Positions 51,782-61,058 are shown, numbered from the stretch's first letter. The stretch: 64,000 nucleotides of DNA from CBDCYS01 sp965224215 (GCA_965224215.1 CBDCYS010000039.1:310001-374000), one strand, 5' to 3'. Made by a program: numbers and translations. Notes: generated from the letters alone by a model not told the origin.

Positions 51782-52489
51782 ATGATTTCCGTGTGCCTGT
51801 CAGACCCCCAGCCGATTGTTCAAGAGGGGTTGAAGTCAGTTCTCGCATCCTGCGAGGACATTGAATTCGTCGGCGCCACCGCCTCATTGGAAGAGGCGAG
51901 CCTGGAGATTGCCCGACTCCAACCGACGATCGTTGTTGCCGACCGCGGTTTCGGAATGCACAAGCTGATCGAGTGGGTCGAGCGCGTTCCTCAGAGTTCT
52001 CCCCAAACAAAAGTCGTCGTTTGGGCGGCGGTCATCTCGGATGTAGAATGCTTTCGCATTCTGAGGGCGGGGGCGCGCGGTATTGCCAAGAAAACGTCCT
52101 CGACAAGCACCTTGCTCGAATGTCTGCGGGCGGTCTCTGGCAAGCAACTATGGACCGAGAATTTGTTTCTCAAAAGGGATTCCCCGCTCGGCCAAACCCG
52201 GAACCGGCCTTTGACGCCTCGAGAAGAGGAAGTCGCTGCTCTCGTCGCCAAAGGGTTGAAGAATCGGGAGATCGCCGAGGCGCTCAACATCGCAACCGGA
52301 ACGGTCAAGATCCATCTGATGCACATATTTGAAAAAACCTGGATACGTGATCGCTTCGAGCTGGCTTTGCACGGCCTGCGGCTCGCCTGCGAGCGATCTC
52401 TCGAGGGAGATGCCGATCTGTCTGCCCAGCAGGCTCCTCAATCCGAGACCGATCTGCTGTCTCAGCCGGTCTCGTTCCAGACGGACTAG
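51782..52489 (+). CDS. NarL/LuxR-type response regulator
   Basis: 235 residues. Receiver domain 1-120 with acid Asp 8 and phospho-acceptor Asp 54 (TIVVADRGFG). C-terminal LuxR helix-turn-helix near 140-200: LTPREEEVAALVAKGL, KNREIAEALNIATGTVKIHL. The tail of about 30 residues is unstructured. It is divergent from the tad operon and is the obvious candidate regulator for it, by position only. No histidine kinase is adjacent. Confidence 0.88.
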   Translation: MISVCLSDPQPIVQEGLKSVLASCEDIEFVGATASLEEASLEIARLQPTIVVADRGFGMHKLIEWVERVPQSSPQTKVVVWAAVISDVECFRILRAGARGIAKKTSSTSTLLECLRAVSGKQLWTENLFLKRDSPLGQTRNRPLTPREEEVAALVAKGLKNREIAEALNIATGTVKIHLMHIFEKTWIRDRFELALHGLRLACERSLEGDADLSAQQAPQSETDLLSQPVSFQTD

Positions 52490-52589
52490 ACCCTATTGCC
52501 GCGGCAGTCAGGTCAGCAGTCAGGTCACTCGAAATGCGGATTAAGACTCGGATCACAAATGCTGGCTGGTCCGAGTGCGCGTTGCTACT

Positions 52590-52658
52590 ACCTCTTCTCG
52601 ATCCTGGACGTCACCTCTTCTCGGTCCGGGACGTTACCTCTCTTCGATCCGGTAGAGG
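52590..52658. repeat. 23-bp tandem repeat at the end of the PQQ-like gene
   Basis: Units ACCTCTTCTCGATCCTGGAC + GTC at 52590, a second with few changes at 52613, and a third degenerate at 52636. The - strand gene stop at 52634 lies within it, so its last residues (RIEER) come from the repeat. Confidence 0.65.
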
Positions 52659-53875
52659 TTGGATTCGGTGCGAAGAAAGATGGCGGCACCGGAGACTGCA
52701 ATGGATGCCAGGGTTTTGGTGCCTAGCTGATTTTCGGCCAGTTTTTTGAACTCCTGGCCCGCTGCGATTACGGTGGTCATGCCGCTCTCATTCGAAAAAT
52801 AGATTCGCCCGTCTGCATATACCGGAGAAGCGGAAAACGGACCTCTGAAGCGCGCCTGCCAATGCTGCCGGCCCGTCTTGGCGTCCAAACACGCCGCAAT
52901 ACCTCGGTCGCTGACGAAATACAACTCATCTCCCACAAGCAACGGTGACGGGGTCAGCGGCACCCCGCGGCCCGATTGCCAGGCGACGTGAGATGAGGTG
53001 ACATCTCCGCGGCCGTCCGGGCGAACGGCGAACAGCTCGGGGTTGTAGAAACCCGAGGTCAAGTACACCAGCCCGTGGCCGAACACCGGTCTAGGTATAC
53101 CCGAGAAGCCATGGAACCGGATCCACCAAAGCTCTTCGCCGGTTTCGAGATCGTAGGAAACAGCACGATCACCCCCGATGCTGACGACCTGCCGGGAATC
53201 ACCCGAGTCGATTACGAGCGGCGTGGAAAAAGCCATGCGGGCGCTAGGGCGATCGGTTTTCCAACGAATCGCCCCTGTATTCTTGTCCAACGCGGCGACA
53301 TATTGGACATCGGTCCCGTCACAGTTGACGATTAGCAAATCCCCGGCCAGGGCGGGCGAGCCTCCCGGTCCATGGCCATGCTGGTAGCGAAGTTGCTGAT
53401 TCTTCCACTGGATTTTGCCGTCGCGATTCAGCGCGGCGGTCCCTAGCGTTCCGAAATGAACATAGACTCGGCCGCCCTCGATGATCGGGGTTGGCGAGGC
53501 GTAGCTGTTTTTCTCATGAATCGCGGGTGGACGATCAAAACCAAAGACCTCGACGTCATGCCGCACTTGCCCTGTTTGGGCGTCCAGGGAGATGGCGCGC
53601 AACGATCGGCCCCGATCCTTGGAAACGGTCAGCCACACTTCGTTACCAGCTATCACCGGAGACGACCAGCCGCGGCCGGGCAAGGGCGCTTTCCAGGCGA
53701 TGTTTTCCGACTCGCTCCAAGACAGCGGCACCCCCTTATCGTCGGAGTAGCCTTGCCCTGACGGCCCCCTGAATTCGGGCCAATCGGCGGCCGGCAGCAG
53801 GCCTGGTGTCGCCAGGCCGGCCACAGCGGAGATGAACCACAACGCGAATGCCAGTCTGGAAAGCGATAGCGACAT
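52634..53875 (-). CDS. PQQ-like beta-propeller protein, secreted
   Basis: 413 residues from ATG 53875 with a signal peptide (SLSRLAFALWFISAVAGLATPGLLPA). WPEFRGPSGQGYSDDKGVPLSWS and NIAWKAPLPGRGWSSPVIAG are standard openings of exported PQQ-like/BamB-like propellers. Repeated blades show TPIIEGGRVYVHFG, GGSPALAGDLLIVNCDGTD, VYADGRIYFSNESGMTTVI. Probably a structural or assembly propeller and not a true quinoprotein dehydrogenase, since no metal or PQQ ligand set is evident. The frame extends upstream to 54070 through a repeat and should not be used. Confidence 0.88.
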   Translation of the reverse strand: MSLSLSRLAFALWFISAVAGLATPGLLPAADWPEFRGPSGQGYSDDKGVPLSWSESENIAWKAPLPGRGWSSPVIAGNEVWLTVSKDRGRSLRAISLDAQTGQVRHDVEVFGFDRPPAIHEKNSYASPTPIIEGGRVYVHFGTLGTAALNRDGKIQWKNQQLRYQHGHGPGGSPALAGDLLIVNCDGTDVQYVAALDKNTGAIRWKTDRPSARMAFSTPLVIDSGDSRQVVSIGGDRAVSYDLETGEELWWIRFHGFSGIPRPVFGHGLVYLTSGFYNPELFAVRPDGRGDVTSSHVAWQSGRGVPLTPSPLLVGDELYFVSDRGIAACLDAKTGRQHWQARFRGPFSASPVYADGRIYFSNESGMTTVIAAGQEFKKLAENQLGTKTLASIAVSGAAIFLRTESNLYRIEER

Positions 53876-53965
53876 GTTTCTACTTATAGCGTAAACAGGG
53901 CTGGCTGCCGCTGGCCGTTCGCGAGGCAACCCTTGCGTTGAGCAGGTGTCGCCGAATTCCACAGC

Positions 53966-54055
53966 GCAGGGCTCGTCAGAGACCTGCGGTATTTCGTCGG
54001 GCCGCGCTCGGCGGGTGAACGCTCCGAAAAGCCGCAGGTCTCTGACGAGCCCTGC
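53966..54055. repeat. 24-bp perfect inverted repeat
   Basis: GCAGGGCTCGTCAGAGACCT + GCGG (53966-53989) and its exact complement (54032-54055) with a 42-base centre, upstream of the PQQ-like gene. A large cruciform or hairpin, not a terminator. No second copy seen in the window. Confidence 0.8.
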
Positions 54056-54175
54056 CCTACGGGTATTCAAAACGCTTTCGCAGGCAACCAGAACCCTTGG
54101 GGCCGATCTGGGATTCCGGGTTGAGAGTCCATTGAGATGGTTTCCGTGATTCGGGCTGTCAGCGGTTTTCAGCTA

Positions 54176-55206
54176 GGTGGGTATCCGGTTGACTCAGGTA
54201 GCCCCAAGATGTAGTATGCCGGCAGATGGAAGATTACCCTCAGAACCTGCCAGAATTCGAGGCCCGTTTTAGCAGTGAGGAGGCCTGCCGGGAGTATCTG
54301 TTCCGGCTGCGCTGGCCGGACGGTTTCCGCTGTCCGGGTTGCGGTTGTGGAAAGTCGTGGCCTTTGCGAAAAGTGCTGCTGCAGTGCGCTGCGTGTGGGC
54401 GCCAAACCTCGGTGACCGCCGGGACCATCTTTCAGGACACGCGCAGCCCTTTGCCGTTGTGGTTTCGTGCGATGTGGTGGGTCACCACCCAAAAGACCGG
54501 AGCCAGCGCTTTGGGACTGCAAAGAGTGTTGGGGCTCAACAGGTACGAAACGGCTTGGACCTGGCTGCACAAAATGCGGCGCGCGATGGTGCGGCCGGGA
54601 CGGGATTTGCTCGCCGGGACGGTGGAAGTCGATGAAAGCTACTGGGGCGGGCTCGAAGAGGGCCTGCGGGGCCGAAACCTGAAAAACAAAGCATTGATCG
54701 CAGTAGCCGCTCAAGAGGATGGGCGGGGTATCGGCCGGATTCGCATGAAGAGAATCGAGGATGCCTCGGGCGAGAGCCTGTTGCCTTTCGTGGAGGAGTG
54801 CATCGAGCCGGGCAGCGTGGTGCATACCGACGGCTGGCCCGGTTACTCCGGGTTGAAAAAGGAAGGCTACGTCCATCAGGTCACAGTTGTCAGCCGGCAG
54901 GAGCAGTCCGCGTCGGAATTGATGCCCCGCGTCCACCGCGTGATGTCACTGCTCAAGCGCTGGCTGCTGGGCACCCATCAGGGCGCCGTGAGCCACAAAC
55001 ATCTGGACTACTACCTGGACGAGTTCACCTTCCGTTTCAACCGCCGCAAATCCAAAAGCCGCGGCAAACTCTTCTATCGGCTCGTCCAGCAGGCGGTAGC
55101 CGTGGATCCGGCGACTTACAAGATGATTGTTCACCCGGTTACAGAACCCAAGAAAATCCCCAAACCACAAGATATTGGGGCTACCTGAGTCAACCGGATA
55201 CCCATC
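54176..55206 (+). mobile_element. IS1595-family insertion sequence, intact
   Basis: 1031 bp with 32-bp terminal inverted repeats (GGTGGGTATCCGGTTGACTC... at 54176, complement ending at 55206, one mismatch) and an 8-bp target duplication TTCAGCTA (54168-54175 and 55207-55214), the size expected for IS1595. Confidence 0.93.
54226..55188 (+). CDS. IS1595 family transposase
   Basis: 320-residue ISXO2-type transposase. The N-terminal zinc ribbon has CPGCGCGKSW and CAACGRQTSVTAGTIFQDT (Cys pairs near 35 and 55). The DDE-like core has GTVEVDESYWGG near 135 and VVHTDGWPGYSGL near 198. MSLLKRWLLGTHQGAVSHKHLDYYLDEFTFRFNRR closes the domain near 245-280. Complete between intact inverted repeats, so probably active. 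Confidence 0.95.
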   Translation: MEDYPQNLPEFEARFSSEEACREYLFRLRWPDGFRCPGCGCGKSWPLRKVLLQCAACGRQTSVTAGTIFQDTRSPLPLWFRAMWWVTTQKTGASALGLQRVLGLNRYETAWTWLHKMRRAMVRPGRDLLAGTVEVDESYWGGLEEGLRGRNLKNKALIAVAAQEDGRGIGRIRMKRIEDASGESLLPFVEECIEPGSVVHTDGWPGYSGLKKEGYVHQVTVVSRQEQSASELMPRVHRVMSLLKRWLLGTHQGAVSHKHLDYYLDEFTFRFNRRKSKSRGKLFYRLVQQAVAVDPATYKMIVHPVTEPKKIPKPQDIGAT

Positions 55207-55214
55207 TTCAGCTA

Positions 55215-56054
55215 TATGCGTTTATCCTATTATGTGCACCTCATTTTTCGCGATTTCGGTTATATTGTCTTAACATGATTTCCGCGGGTCGGACGTGCTG
55301 ACTACCCTCGAGCGCACCCTCGGGGGCTGTGAAAAACTCGGGGACAGTCCACTTCGCGCCACCCAAGTTTATAGATTCAATGGAACCTATTCGGTTAGCG
55401 CTTGGTACAGTCCCCATTTTTTCACAGCCCCTCGCGGGCGCGGCTCTGTTTCGGCCAAGCCCCGCTTCAAGATAAGGTTTTCCTTCACGTGATTTCCGCG
55501 GGTCGATCGAGTGCCGGATCGGCCGCCGGGCGTGGTTCTGCCTCGTCCACCAGTTGGGCGGTTTCTGTTTCTTCGCCTGGCCTCCTCTGCCGCGCGGTCC
55601 CACTTCGACGGCTCAGTTGGGGCGCAGCCCTTACGCATGGGCGTCGCCGATTGACGGGGCGAGGGGGCCATGAGTAGCCCCGTCAGCGCGGGCCGGTGAT
55701 CACTTTTTCGAAAACAGTGCCGGTTGGCTTGGCTTCAATCAGGGGATGGCGGCCCTGATTTGGGGACTCGATGTTTTTCCGCGGAGTGTTACCTACTGTC
55801 ATTATACCAGACGGGTTTTGAATGGCACTGATTTCTTGGTTTATCTTATTGATTTTATTATGTTAAGGGTGGCCTTCGGGATGTTGTCTTGTGCGTGACC
55901 GCGCAACCTAGGGGCCGTGGTTAGAAGGGGAGGCTGTTCCATCCGCCGGTGGGTTGGCCTAGTACGCGATGAACTGTTCGCCTAGCGATGAAGTTCCTGC
56001 GCGACTTAAGCGGCGAACGAGCTCGCCGCGGCACGTTGCCGATGATGCGGTTAT
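55215..56054. other. Long gap with repeats, no supported gene
   Basis: Contains the palindromic element at 55322-55431 and a direct repeat (TGATTTCCGCGGGTCG at about 55275 and 55491) around it, then GC-rich and AT-rich stretches without a gene. The FkbM-like remnant starts at 56055. Confidence 0.5.
55322..55431. repeat. Palindromic repeat element (same family as 7945)
   Basis: Left arm GGGGGCTGTGAAAAACTCGG (from 55322) then GGAC; right arm GTCCCC + ATTTTTTCACAGCCCC (55410-55431) is its near-complement. The centre of about 64 bases is unrelated to the copy in the glycosyltransferase. The arm sequence GGGGCTGTGAAAAA...GGGGAC marks the family. Confidence 0.75.
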
Positions 56055-56273
56055 TCAAAGGTTCACCAAGTCGGAAGCCAACTTCATATGGACTCCAATT
56101 TCAACGAAGCGTTTGCTCTTGACTCCGATACGACGAAAGATCTCCTCGATGATGCCGTCTTCGTCATTCTGAGAGTAGGTTTTCCAGCCGTTTGAGACAA
56201 CACGTTTGGGCTGTTGATAGCGGGGCGTGCGAAGGGTTCGCTGATAGTAGTCGAGGTGCTTTGATCCCCGCAA
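56055..56273 (-). pseudogene. FkbM-like protein remnant
   Basis: 72-residue fragment with NGWKTYSQNDEDGIIEEIF, then RRIGVKSKRFVEIGV. This is the typical beginning of a group of SAM-binding FkbM-like proteins, where a D-G-x-x-x-N motif should follow. Sequence ends soon after, so only the N-terminal part remains. Whether it was cut by rearrangement or was never complete cannot be told. Confidence 0.45.
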
Positions 56274-56435
56274 CCGAGGAAAAAGCCGAGGAAAAAGACG
56301 TGCGGGAGAGGTTCACTTGCGTCACAAAGAACGACCCAAACTTGTGAAGTTGAGCAGGTATCCCGGCGTTTTCTTCGGGCATGCGATGTGATACCGTACC
56401 AAGACGCCGTTGAAATTGCCCACCTGGAGAATGCC

Positions 56436-58016
56436 ATGCGGATGATTCACCCTATTTCGAGTTGCGCCTTCGGTCTGGCCGCATTGCTGCTTTCGCATCC
56501 CGCCGCCGACTTGCAAGCGCAAGAAACCAAGCGCGCTTCCCTCACGATCCGAGCCGATCAATCAGGCCCGGAAATCAGCCGTCACATCTATGGTCATTTC
56601 GCTGAGCACCTCGGCCGCTGTATCTATGACGGGCTGTGGGTCGGCCTCGACTCGCCGATCCCCAACACGCGGGGTATGCGCAACGACATCATTGCGGCCC
56701 TGCGCAAAATCAACATCCCTAACCTGCGCTGGCCCGGCGGCTGCTTCGCCGACCAATACCACTGGAAGAACGGAATCGACCCGCCCGAAGAGCGTTCGCG
56801 AGAGGTCAACATTCACTGGGGCGGAGTCGTCGAGGACAACAGCTTCGGCACGCATGAATTTCTCGACTTCTGTGAGCTGATCGGCGCCGAACCCTATATC
56901 GCCGGCAATGTAGGCAGCGGCACTCCCAAGGAAATGGCGGACTGGGTCGAGTACATGACCTTCGACGGAGACAGCAGCCTAGCCAAGGAGCGAGAGGCGA
57001 ACGGGCGGAAAGAACCCTGGCGTGTTCCCTTCCTGGGAATCGGCAACGAGAACTGGGGCTGCGGCGGCAACATGACCCCCGAGTATTACTCCGATCTTTA
57101 CAAGCGATTCGGCGTCTATGCTCGCGACTGGTCGGGCAACACCCTCACGCGCGTTGCCGGCGGCCCAGGCGGCACGCGGCTCAACTGGCTCGAAGTCCTT
57201 GCCGGACGCGTAAAACGGGATATTCAGGGGATTTCGATGCACTACTACACCCTGGGCGGCGCCTGGCGAGACAAGCTCCCCTCGATCGATTTCCCGGAAA
57301 GGGATTGGCACGCGGTTCTGCGAGACGCCCTCAAGATCGACGGCCTCTTAGAGGAAGCCGAAAAAATCATGGCCCGCCACGACCCCGATGGCGGCATAGG
57401 ACTCTACGTCGATGAGTGGGGCACGTGGTATTCTCCGTTTCCGGGCTCCAACCCATCATTTCTCGTGCAGCAAAATTCCATGCGCGACGCGGTCGTGGCC
57501 GCAGCAACCCTTAATATTTTTCACGATCATGCCGAGCGCGTAAAAATGGCCAACATCGCTCAGTTGGTCAACGTCCTGCAAGCCCTAATCCTGACCGAAG
57601 GCGACAAGATGATTTTGACGCCTACCTACCACGTTTTCGATATGTACCAGGTGCATCATGACACCACCTACGTGCCGCTTGACCTGATCACAGACAAATA
57701 CAGCTTCGACGGCGGTGACGCGCTCCCGGCCCTGAGCGCTTCGGCTTCCCGCGACTCGGAGGGTCGAATGCACATCAGCCTGGTCAATCTTGATCCCAAC
57801 GTTGCCATGGACGTAGAGGCGCGCATCGAGGGGCGGAGTTTCTCCTCTGTCTCCGGACGCATTCTCACCGCAAACGCCATGGACGCGCACAACACGGCCG
57901 ATGCGCCAAATGAAGTTCAGCCCGCGAAATTCACAGGAGCAACGCTCGGAGATGGCTCCCTCAAGCTGCAGCTCCCGGCCAAGTCCGTTGTAGTCCTCAC
58001 GTTGGCCGGCGAGTAG
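56436..58016 (+). CDS. Alpha-L-arabinofuranosidase, glycoside hydrolase family 51
   Basis: 526-residue exported GH51 enzyme. ATG 56436 gives a signal (PISSCAFGLAALLLSHPAADLQAQ). Catalytic acid/base Glu 205 in GIGNENWGCGG and nucleophile Glu 327 in VDEWGTWY. Other landmarks: YGHFAEHLGRCIYDG near 48, LRWPGGCFADQYHW near 88, GVVEDNSFGTHEFL, ISMHYYT. The C-terminal beta-sandwich ends in KSVVVLTL. It would remove arabinose side chains from plant-type polysaccharides. Followed after nine bases by an aldo/keto reductase, perhaps one transcript. Confidence 0.93.
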   Translation: MRMIHPISSCAFGLAALLLSHPAADLQAQETKRASLTIRADQSGPEISRHIYGHFAEHLGRCIYDGLWVGLDSPIPNTRGMRNDIIAALRKINIPNLRWPGGCFADQYHWKNGIDPPEERSREVNIHWGGVVEDNSFGTHEFLDFCELIGAEPYIAGNVGSGTPKEMADWVEYMTFDGDSSLAKEREANGRKEPWRVPFLGIGNENWGCGGNMTPEYYSDLYKRFGVYARDWSGNTLTRVAGGPGGTRLNWLEVLAGRVKRDIQGISMHYYTLGGAWRDKLPSIDFPERDWHAVLRDALKIDGLLEEAEKIMARHDPDGGIGLYVDEWGTWYSPFPGSNPSFLVQQNSMRDAVVAAATLNIFHDHAERVKMANIAQLVNVLQALILTEGDKMILTPTYHVFDMYQVHHDTTYVPLDLITDKYSFDGGDALPALSASASRDSEGRMHISLVNLDPNVAMDVEARIEGRSFSSVSGRILTANAMDAHNTADAPNEVQPAKFTGATLGDGSLKLQLPAKSVVVLTLAGE

Positions 58017-58025
58017 TAGCCCAAA

Positions 58026-59438
58026 ATGAACCCAACCCGTCCCCTAGGCACCACCGGTCTCCACTGCCATGTACTCGGTTTCGGTTGTTACCGAATCATG
58101 AACGGAGACTCTGGCCACGAAGCCGCGCTTCGCGCCTACCTCGCCAAAGGCGGGAACCTCATCGACACCAGCGCCAACTACGGCGATGGATCGTCGGAAG
58201 AACTTGTCGCCAAGGTTCTGCGAGGCATTCCGCGCAACCGGGTCATCGTGGTCACCAAAGGCGGCTATATCCAGGGTCAAAACATGGCCCTCGCCGCGCA
58301 GCGAGATTTTCCCGAAGTCGTCGAATACGGGCCTGGGATCTCTCACTGCATCCATCCCGAGTTCCTCGAGACCCAGATCGAGCGCTCGTGCAACCGCATG
58401 CAGCGCGACTACATCGACGTTTATCTTCTGCACAACCCGGAATACTTTCTCGAGGACGTCAGCCATCGCCGAAAGCTCACCGCCGCCGATCACGATGAAT
58501 TTTATCGCCGCATCCGCGAGGCCTTTCGCTTTCTAGAAGCAAAAGTTGCCGACAGCGTGATCGGCTGGTACGGCATCAGCTCAAACAATTTCGGACAACC
58601 CGCCTTTGGCTTCCCCGAAACTGATCCAACTGCAACCTGCACCACAATGACCAGCGTCAGCCGCTGCCATGCGGAAGCTGAAGCCGTTTCGCCGAGCCAC
58701 CATTTCCGGGTAGTCCAACTGCCGCTGAATCTCTATGAACCCGGAGGAGCCGTCGAACCCAACAACGCCGGCAAGACCGTCCTCCAGTTCTGCCGGGAAA
58801 ACGGCATTGGCGTCCTGGCCAATCGCCCGCTCAATGCCTTTTACGGAAACCGCATGCTTCGCCTGGCCGACTGGGCCAAGCCGGGCACCCGGCTTCCGGG
58901 CCCCGAAACTTTCATCGGAATGCTGCAGCCCGTCCGGCAGCAGGAAGCCTGGTTCGAGGAAATCTTTGAGGAACCAATGCGCCTCGCCAGCAGAGAAACG
59001 ATCTCCGAGATGCTGCTTCGAGTCATTCCCGGGCTGCGCTCACTCTCCACCTGGGAACAAGTAGTAGGCCATCATGTCATCGAGCCGATCCAAGCTTGGA
59101 TTGTTCAGGCGCGTGAGAATCTCCAGAACAAACCCGAGTGGGATGCCTGGCTCCAGGACTTCGTAGCGGCGATCAATACGGTCTTAGCCGACGTGCGCCG
59201 CTACCTTGGGACAAAGCAGCAGGGACAATCCGACGGAGTGAGAGCGAAGCTCTACGCCGCGGGCCACCCCAACTCCGAAGAGTCGCTGAGCCGCTTGGCT
59301 CTCACCGTCCTGGCCAGTCTAGACGGGCTATCGTGCGCCTTGGTCGGGATGCGGCAGCCCAGCTACGTGGACGACGCTTTCGGCATCACGGAGATGAAAC
59401 AGGTAGACGGTCTCGCAATTCTGCGGGACTTTAATTGA
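58026..59438 (+). CDS. Aldo/keto reductase, extended
   Basis: 470 residues, longer than the usual 320-350. Barrel landmarks: RPLGTTGLHCHVLGFGCYRI at the start, LIDTSANYGDGSSEELV near 40 (Asp and Tyr of the tetrad), RNRVIVVTKGGYI near 78 (Lys) and YIDVYLLHNPEYF near 130 (His). GWYGISSNNFG lies near 180 and GVLANRPLNAF near 262. An added region near 330-430 has helices of unknown role. NAD(P)-dependent reduction of a sugar or carbonyl is likely. Its 3' end overlaps the convergent TPR gene by eight bases. Confidence 0.88.
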   Translation: MNPTRPLGTTGLHCHVLGFGCYRIMNGDSGHEAALRAYLAKGGNLIDTSANYGDGSSEELVAKVLRGIPRNRVIVVTKGGYIQGQNMALAAQRDFPEVVEYGPGISHCIHPEFLETQIERSCNRMQRDYIDVYLLHNPEYFLEDVSHRRKLTAADHDEFYRRIREAFRFLEAKVADSVIGWYGISSNNFGQPAFGFPETDPTATCTTMTSVSRCHAEAEAVSPSHHFRVVQLPLNLYEPGGAVEPNNAGKTVLQFCRENGIGVLANRPLNAFYGNRMLRLADWAKPGTRLPGPETFIGMLQPVRQQEAWFEEIFEEPMRLASRETISEMLLRVIPGLRSLSTWEQVVGHHVIEPIQAWIVQARENLQNKPEWDAWLQDFVAAINTVLADVRRYLGTKQQGQSDGVRAKLYAAGHPNSEESLSRLALTVLASLDGLSCALVGMRQPSYVDDAFGITEMKQVDGLAILRDFN

Positions 59439-59988
59439 CCGTGTAGTCGATCTTCTTGATGGCATCGAGTACGACGGCGTCGTTCGGGTGGAGGTCCAGC
59501 GCCTTCACGAACTCATCGAGCGCGCGCATTTCCTCCCCTTTTGCGATGTAAACCCTTCCCATATTCAAGTAAGGGAAGTGCCGAGGTTCGTAGCGCTTGG
59601 CCTGCTTGGCCGTCTCGAGCCAGGGAATGGCATCGTTCAACTGTCCTTTCTGCATTAGATAGACACCGATGTCGTTGTAGGGGTTGCCAAACTCCGGGTC
59701 GATCCGAATCGCCTTCTTGCAGTCGTCGATCGCTTCGTCGATTCGCCCAAGAGAGGAAATAGCCCATCCGCGGTAGGTGTACCCTTCAGCGGTAGGCTTG
59801 GCTTCGATGCTTTCTTCGTAAAGCTCGACAGCTTCCTCGACGCGGCCTTCGGTGAGACGCTGAGTCCCTTCAAGCCACAGATCCTTCGCCTGCTCGTCTT
59901 TGGTCCGTTTCTTTTTGGGTATCTTGGCCATCCGATCGGCAGCGAGGAGTGAAGGCCCTTCGGCTTTGGTCGGCTTCTCTTTGTTCAT
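59431..59988 (-). CDS. TPR-repeat protein
   Basis: 185 residues; N-terminal 30 are lysine-rich and low complexity (KIPKKKRTKDEQAK), then about four tetratricopeptide repeats: AVELYEESIEAKPTAEGYTYRGWAI, AIDDCKKAIRIDPEFGNPYNDIGV, AIPWLETAKQAKRYEPRHFPYLNMGRV, ALDEFVKALDLHPNDAVV. No signal peptide. A protein-interaction scaffold; partner unknown. Convergent with the reductase. Confidence 0.85.
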   Translation of the reverse strand: MNKEKPTKAEGPSLLAADRMAKIPKKKRTKDEQAKDLWLEGTQRLTEGRVEEAVELYEESIEAKPTAEGYTYRGWAISSLGRIDEAIDDCKKAIRIDPEFGNPYNDIGVYLMQKGQLNDAIPWLETAKQAKRYEPRHFPYLNMGRVYIAKGEEMRALDEFVKALDLHPNDAVVLDAIKKIDYTVN

Positions 59989-60048
59989 GGTGGTTACCCG
60001 ATCCGCGTCAGCAATGAATGCCCGTGGCGGACCCCTACTTTGATCTTA

Positions 60049-60579
60049 CCTGAATTATGCACTGCGGCGTGGACCTGAGGAGGGCTGAGCCGCAAGGGAC
60101 CATTGGGGACCCCCTAAAACATGGGGTAAAAAGGTCGGCTGGCAAAGATTCCAGCTTCGCCAGCCAACCCCAAGGAAGTCACCCACATGGTTACCAGACG
60201 AAAACAGCATAGCTCCCAAAGGCCCGTCCAACAAGGCCCAGCCGTGACGGCCTCGCGGCCCAATAAAATCGGGGCTTCAACGCCTTACCACTTCCGCGGC
60301 AGGAAGCCGACTCCCTACGGCGACTTGCTGCCGGTGGTCGGGAGGGCGCTGATCTGAGAGCCTGGCTATGCGCTATGCATAAAATTTTATGCACTAGCCG
60401 TAACGCACTGGAAACACGTCAGTTCCGAGCGAGGTTTTGACGACGCGGATTCTGGGCGGGAAGGGAAACCGGACACGGAGAAGCCAAAAGGCCAGTTGCC
60501 GAGCTACCACCTCACGACGACCGCCAACCCGCTACGAACGCAGCCACACTCGCAAAGTGAATCTGTGCATAATTCAGGT
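60049..60579. mobile_element. MITE-like element derived from IS1380-type IS
   Basis: Terminal inverted repeats CCTGAATTATGCAC (60049-60062) and complement (60565-60578), and 4-bp target duplication CTTA (60045-60048, 60580-60583), in the same geometry as the IS1380 element at 29902. Only 531 bp, with a 56-codon transposase-like fragment inside and hairpins (GGCTGGC/GCCAGCC at 60137-60165). A non-autonomous deletion derivative is the best reading. Confidence 0.7.
60187..60357 (+). pseudogene. N-terminal remnant of a transposase
   Basis: 56 residues ending TPYHFRGRKPTPYGDLLPVVG. Resembles the opening of some IS1380-type transposases (x-Y-x-F-x-x-R-x-x-T-x-Y-G-G-L-L-P). AAGGAAG stands before the ATG. 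No catalytic part remains. Confidence 0.4.
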
Positions 60580-60631
60580 CTTACCTTACCCGGATAGTAG
60601 CTTCTCCTGAAAGAGCGGCCGGAGGTCATCA

Positions 60632-60850
60632 TCAAATGCCCGCAAGGCGCTTGTAACCCTTTGCGAAAGCGTTTTGGAAATCCCAAGTGTTTGGCATCTC
60701 TCGTGGCGGGTGCTCGTCGTAGGACACAACGAAAGCGCCACCTTGCATCAACGCCCGCCATTCCAGCTTAGGGCCATACTGTTGAAACTCGGGAAACTGA
60801 GCCAGCGCCTGCTCAAGTGCTTGCACGGCCAAATCAGCGTCGATTTCCAA
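60632..60850 (-). CDS. Small protein of unknown function
   Basis: 72 residues starting at TTG 60850 (MEIDADLAVQALEQALAQFP), with AGGAG six bases upstream and a TAG directly before it, which fixes the start. Soluble, slightly acidic; contains KLEWRALMQGGAFVVSYDEHPP, then WDFQNAFAKGYKRL. No family recognised. Stands alone between the MITE and the membrane protein. Confidence 0.5.
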   Translation of the reverse strand: MEIDADLAVQALEQALAQFPEFQQYGPKLEWRALMQGGAFVVSYDEHPPREMPNTWDFQNAFAKGYKRLAGI

Positions 60851-61058
60851 ACCATTCTCCTAGAGTAATGTTGCTGGATTCCGCTGCTTCATCATAGCGC
60901 CAAACAACGATTCGCAACGTTTATGTTTCAGAGCGGGCGTCGCATTGTCTTAGACTGAAAACGGTTCCACGCCGGCGCTCGATCCGTTTGGCTGCCTGAA
61001 GCGCCCGGCGTTTGTCTAGACCAGAAATATACGGCTCTTGCCGATCACAAAGACGACG

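Noticed and set aside
52634..54070. Longer version of the PQQ-like protein starting at 54070
   Set aside because: The extra N-terminus is translated from a 24-bp inverted repeat; a signal peptide starts at 53875.
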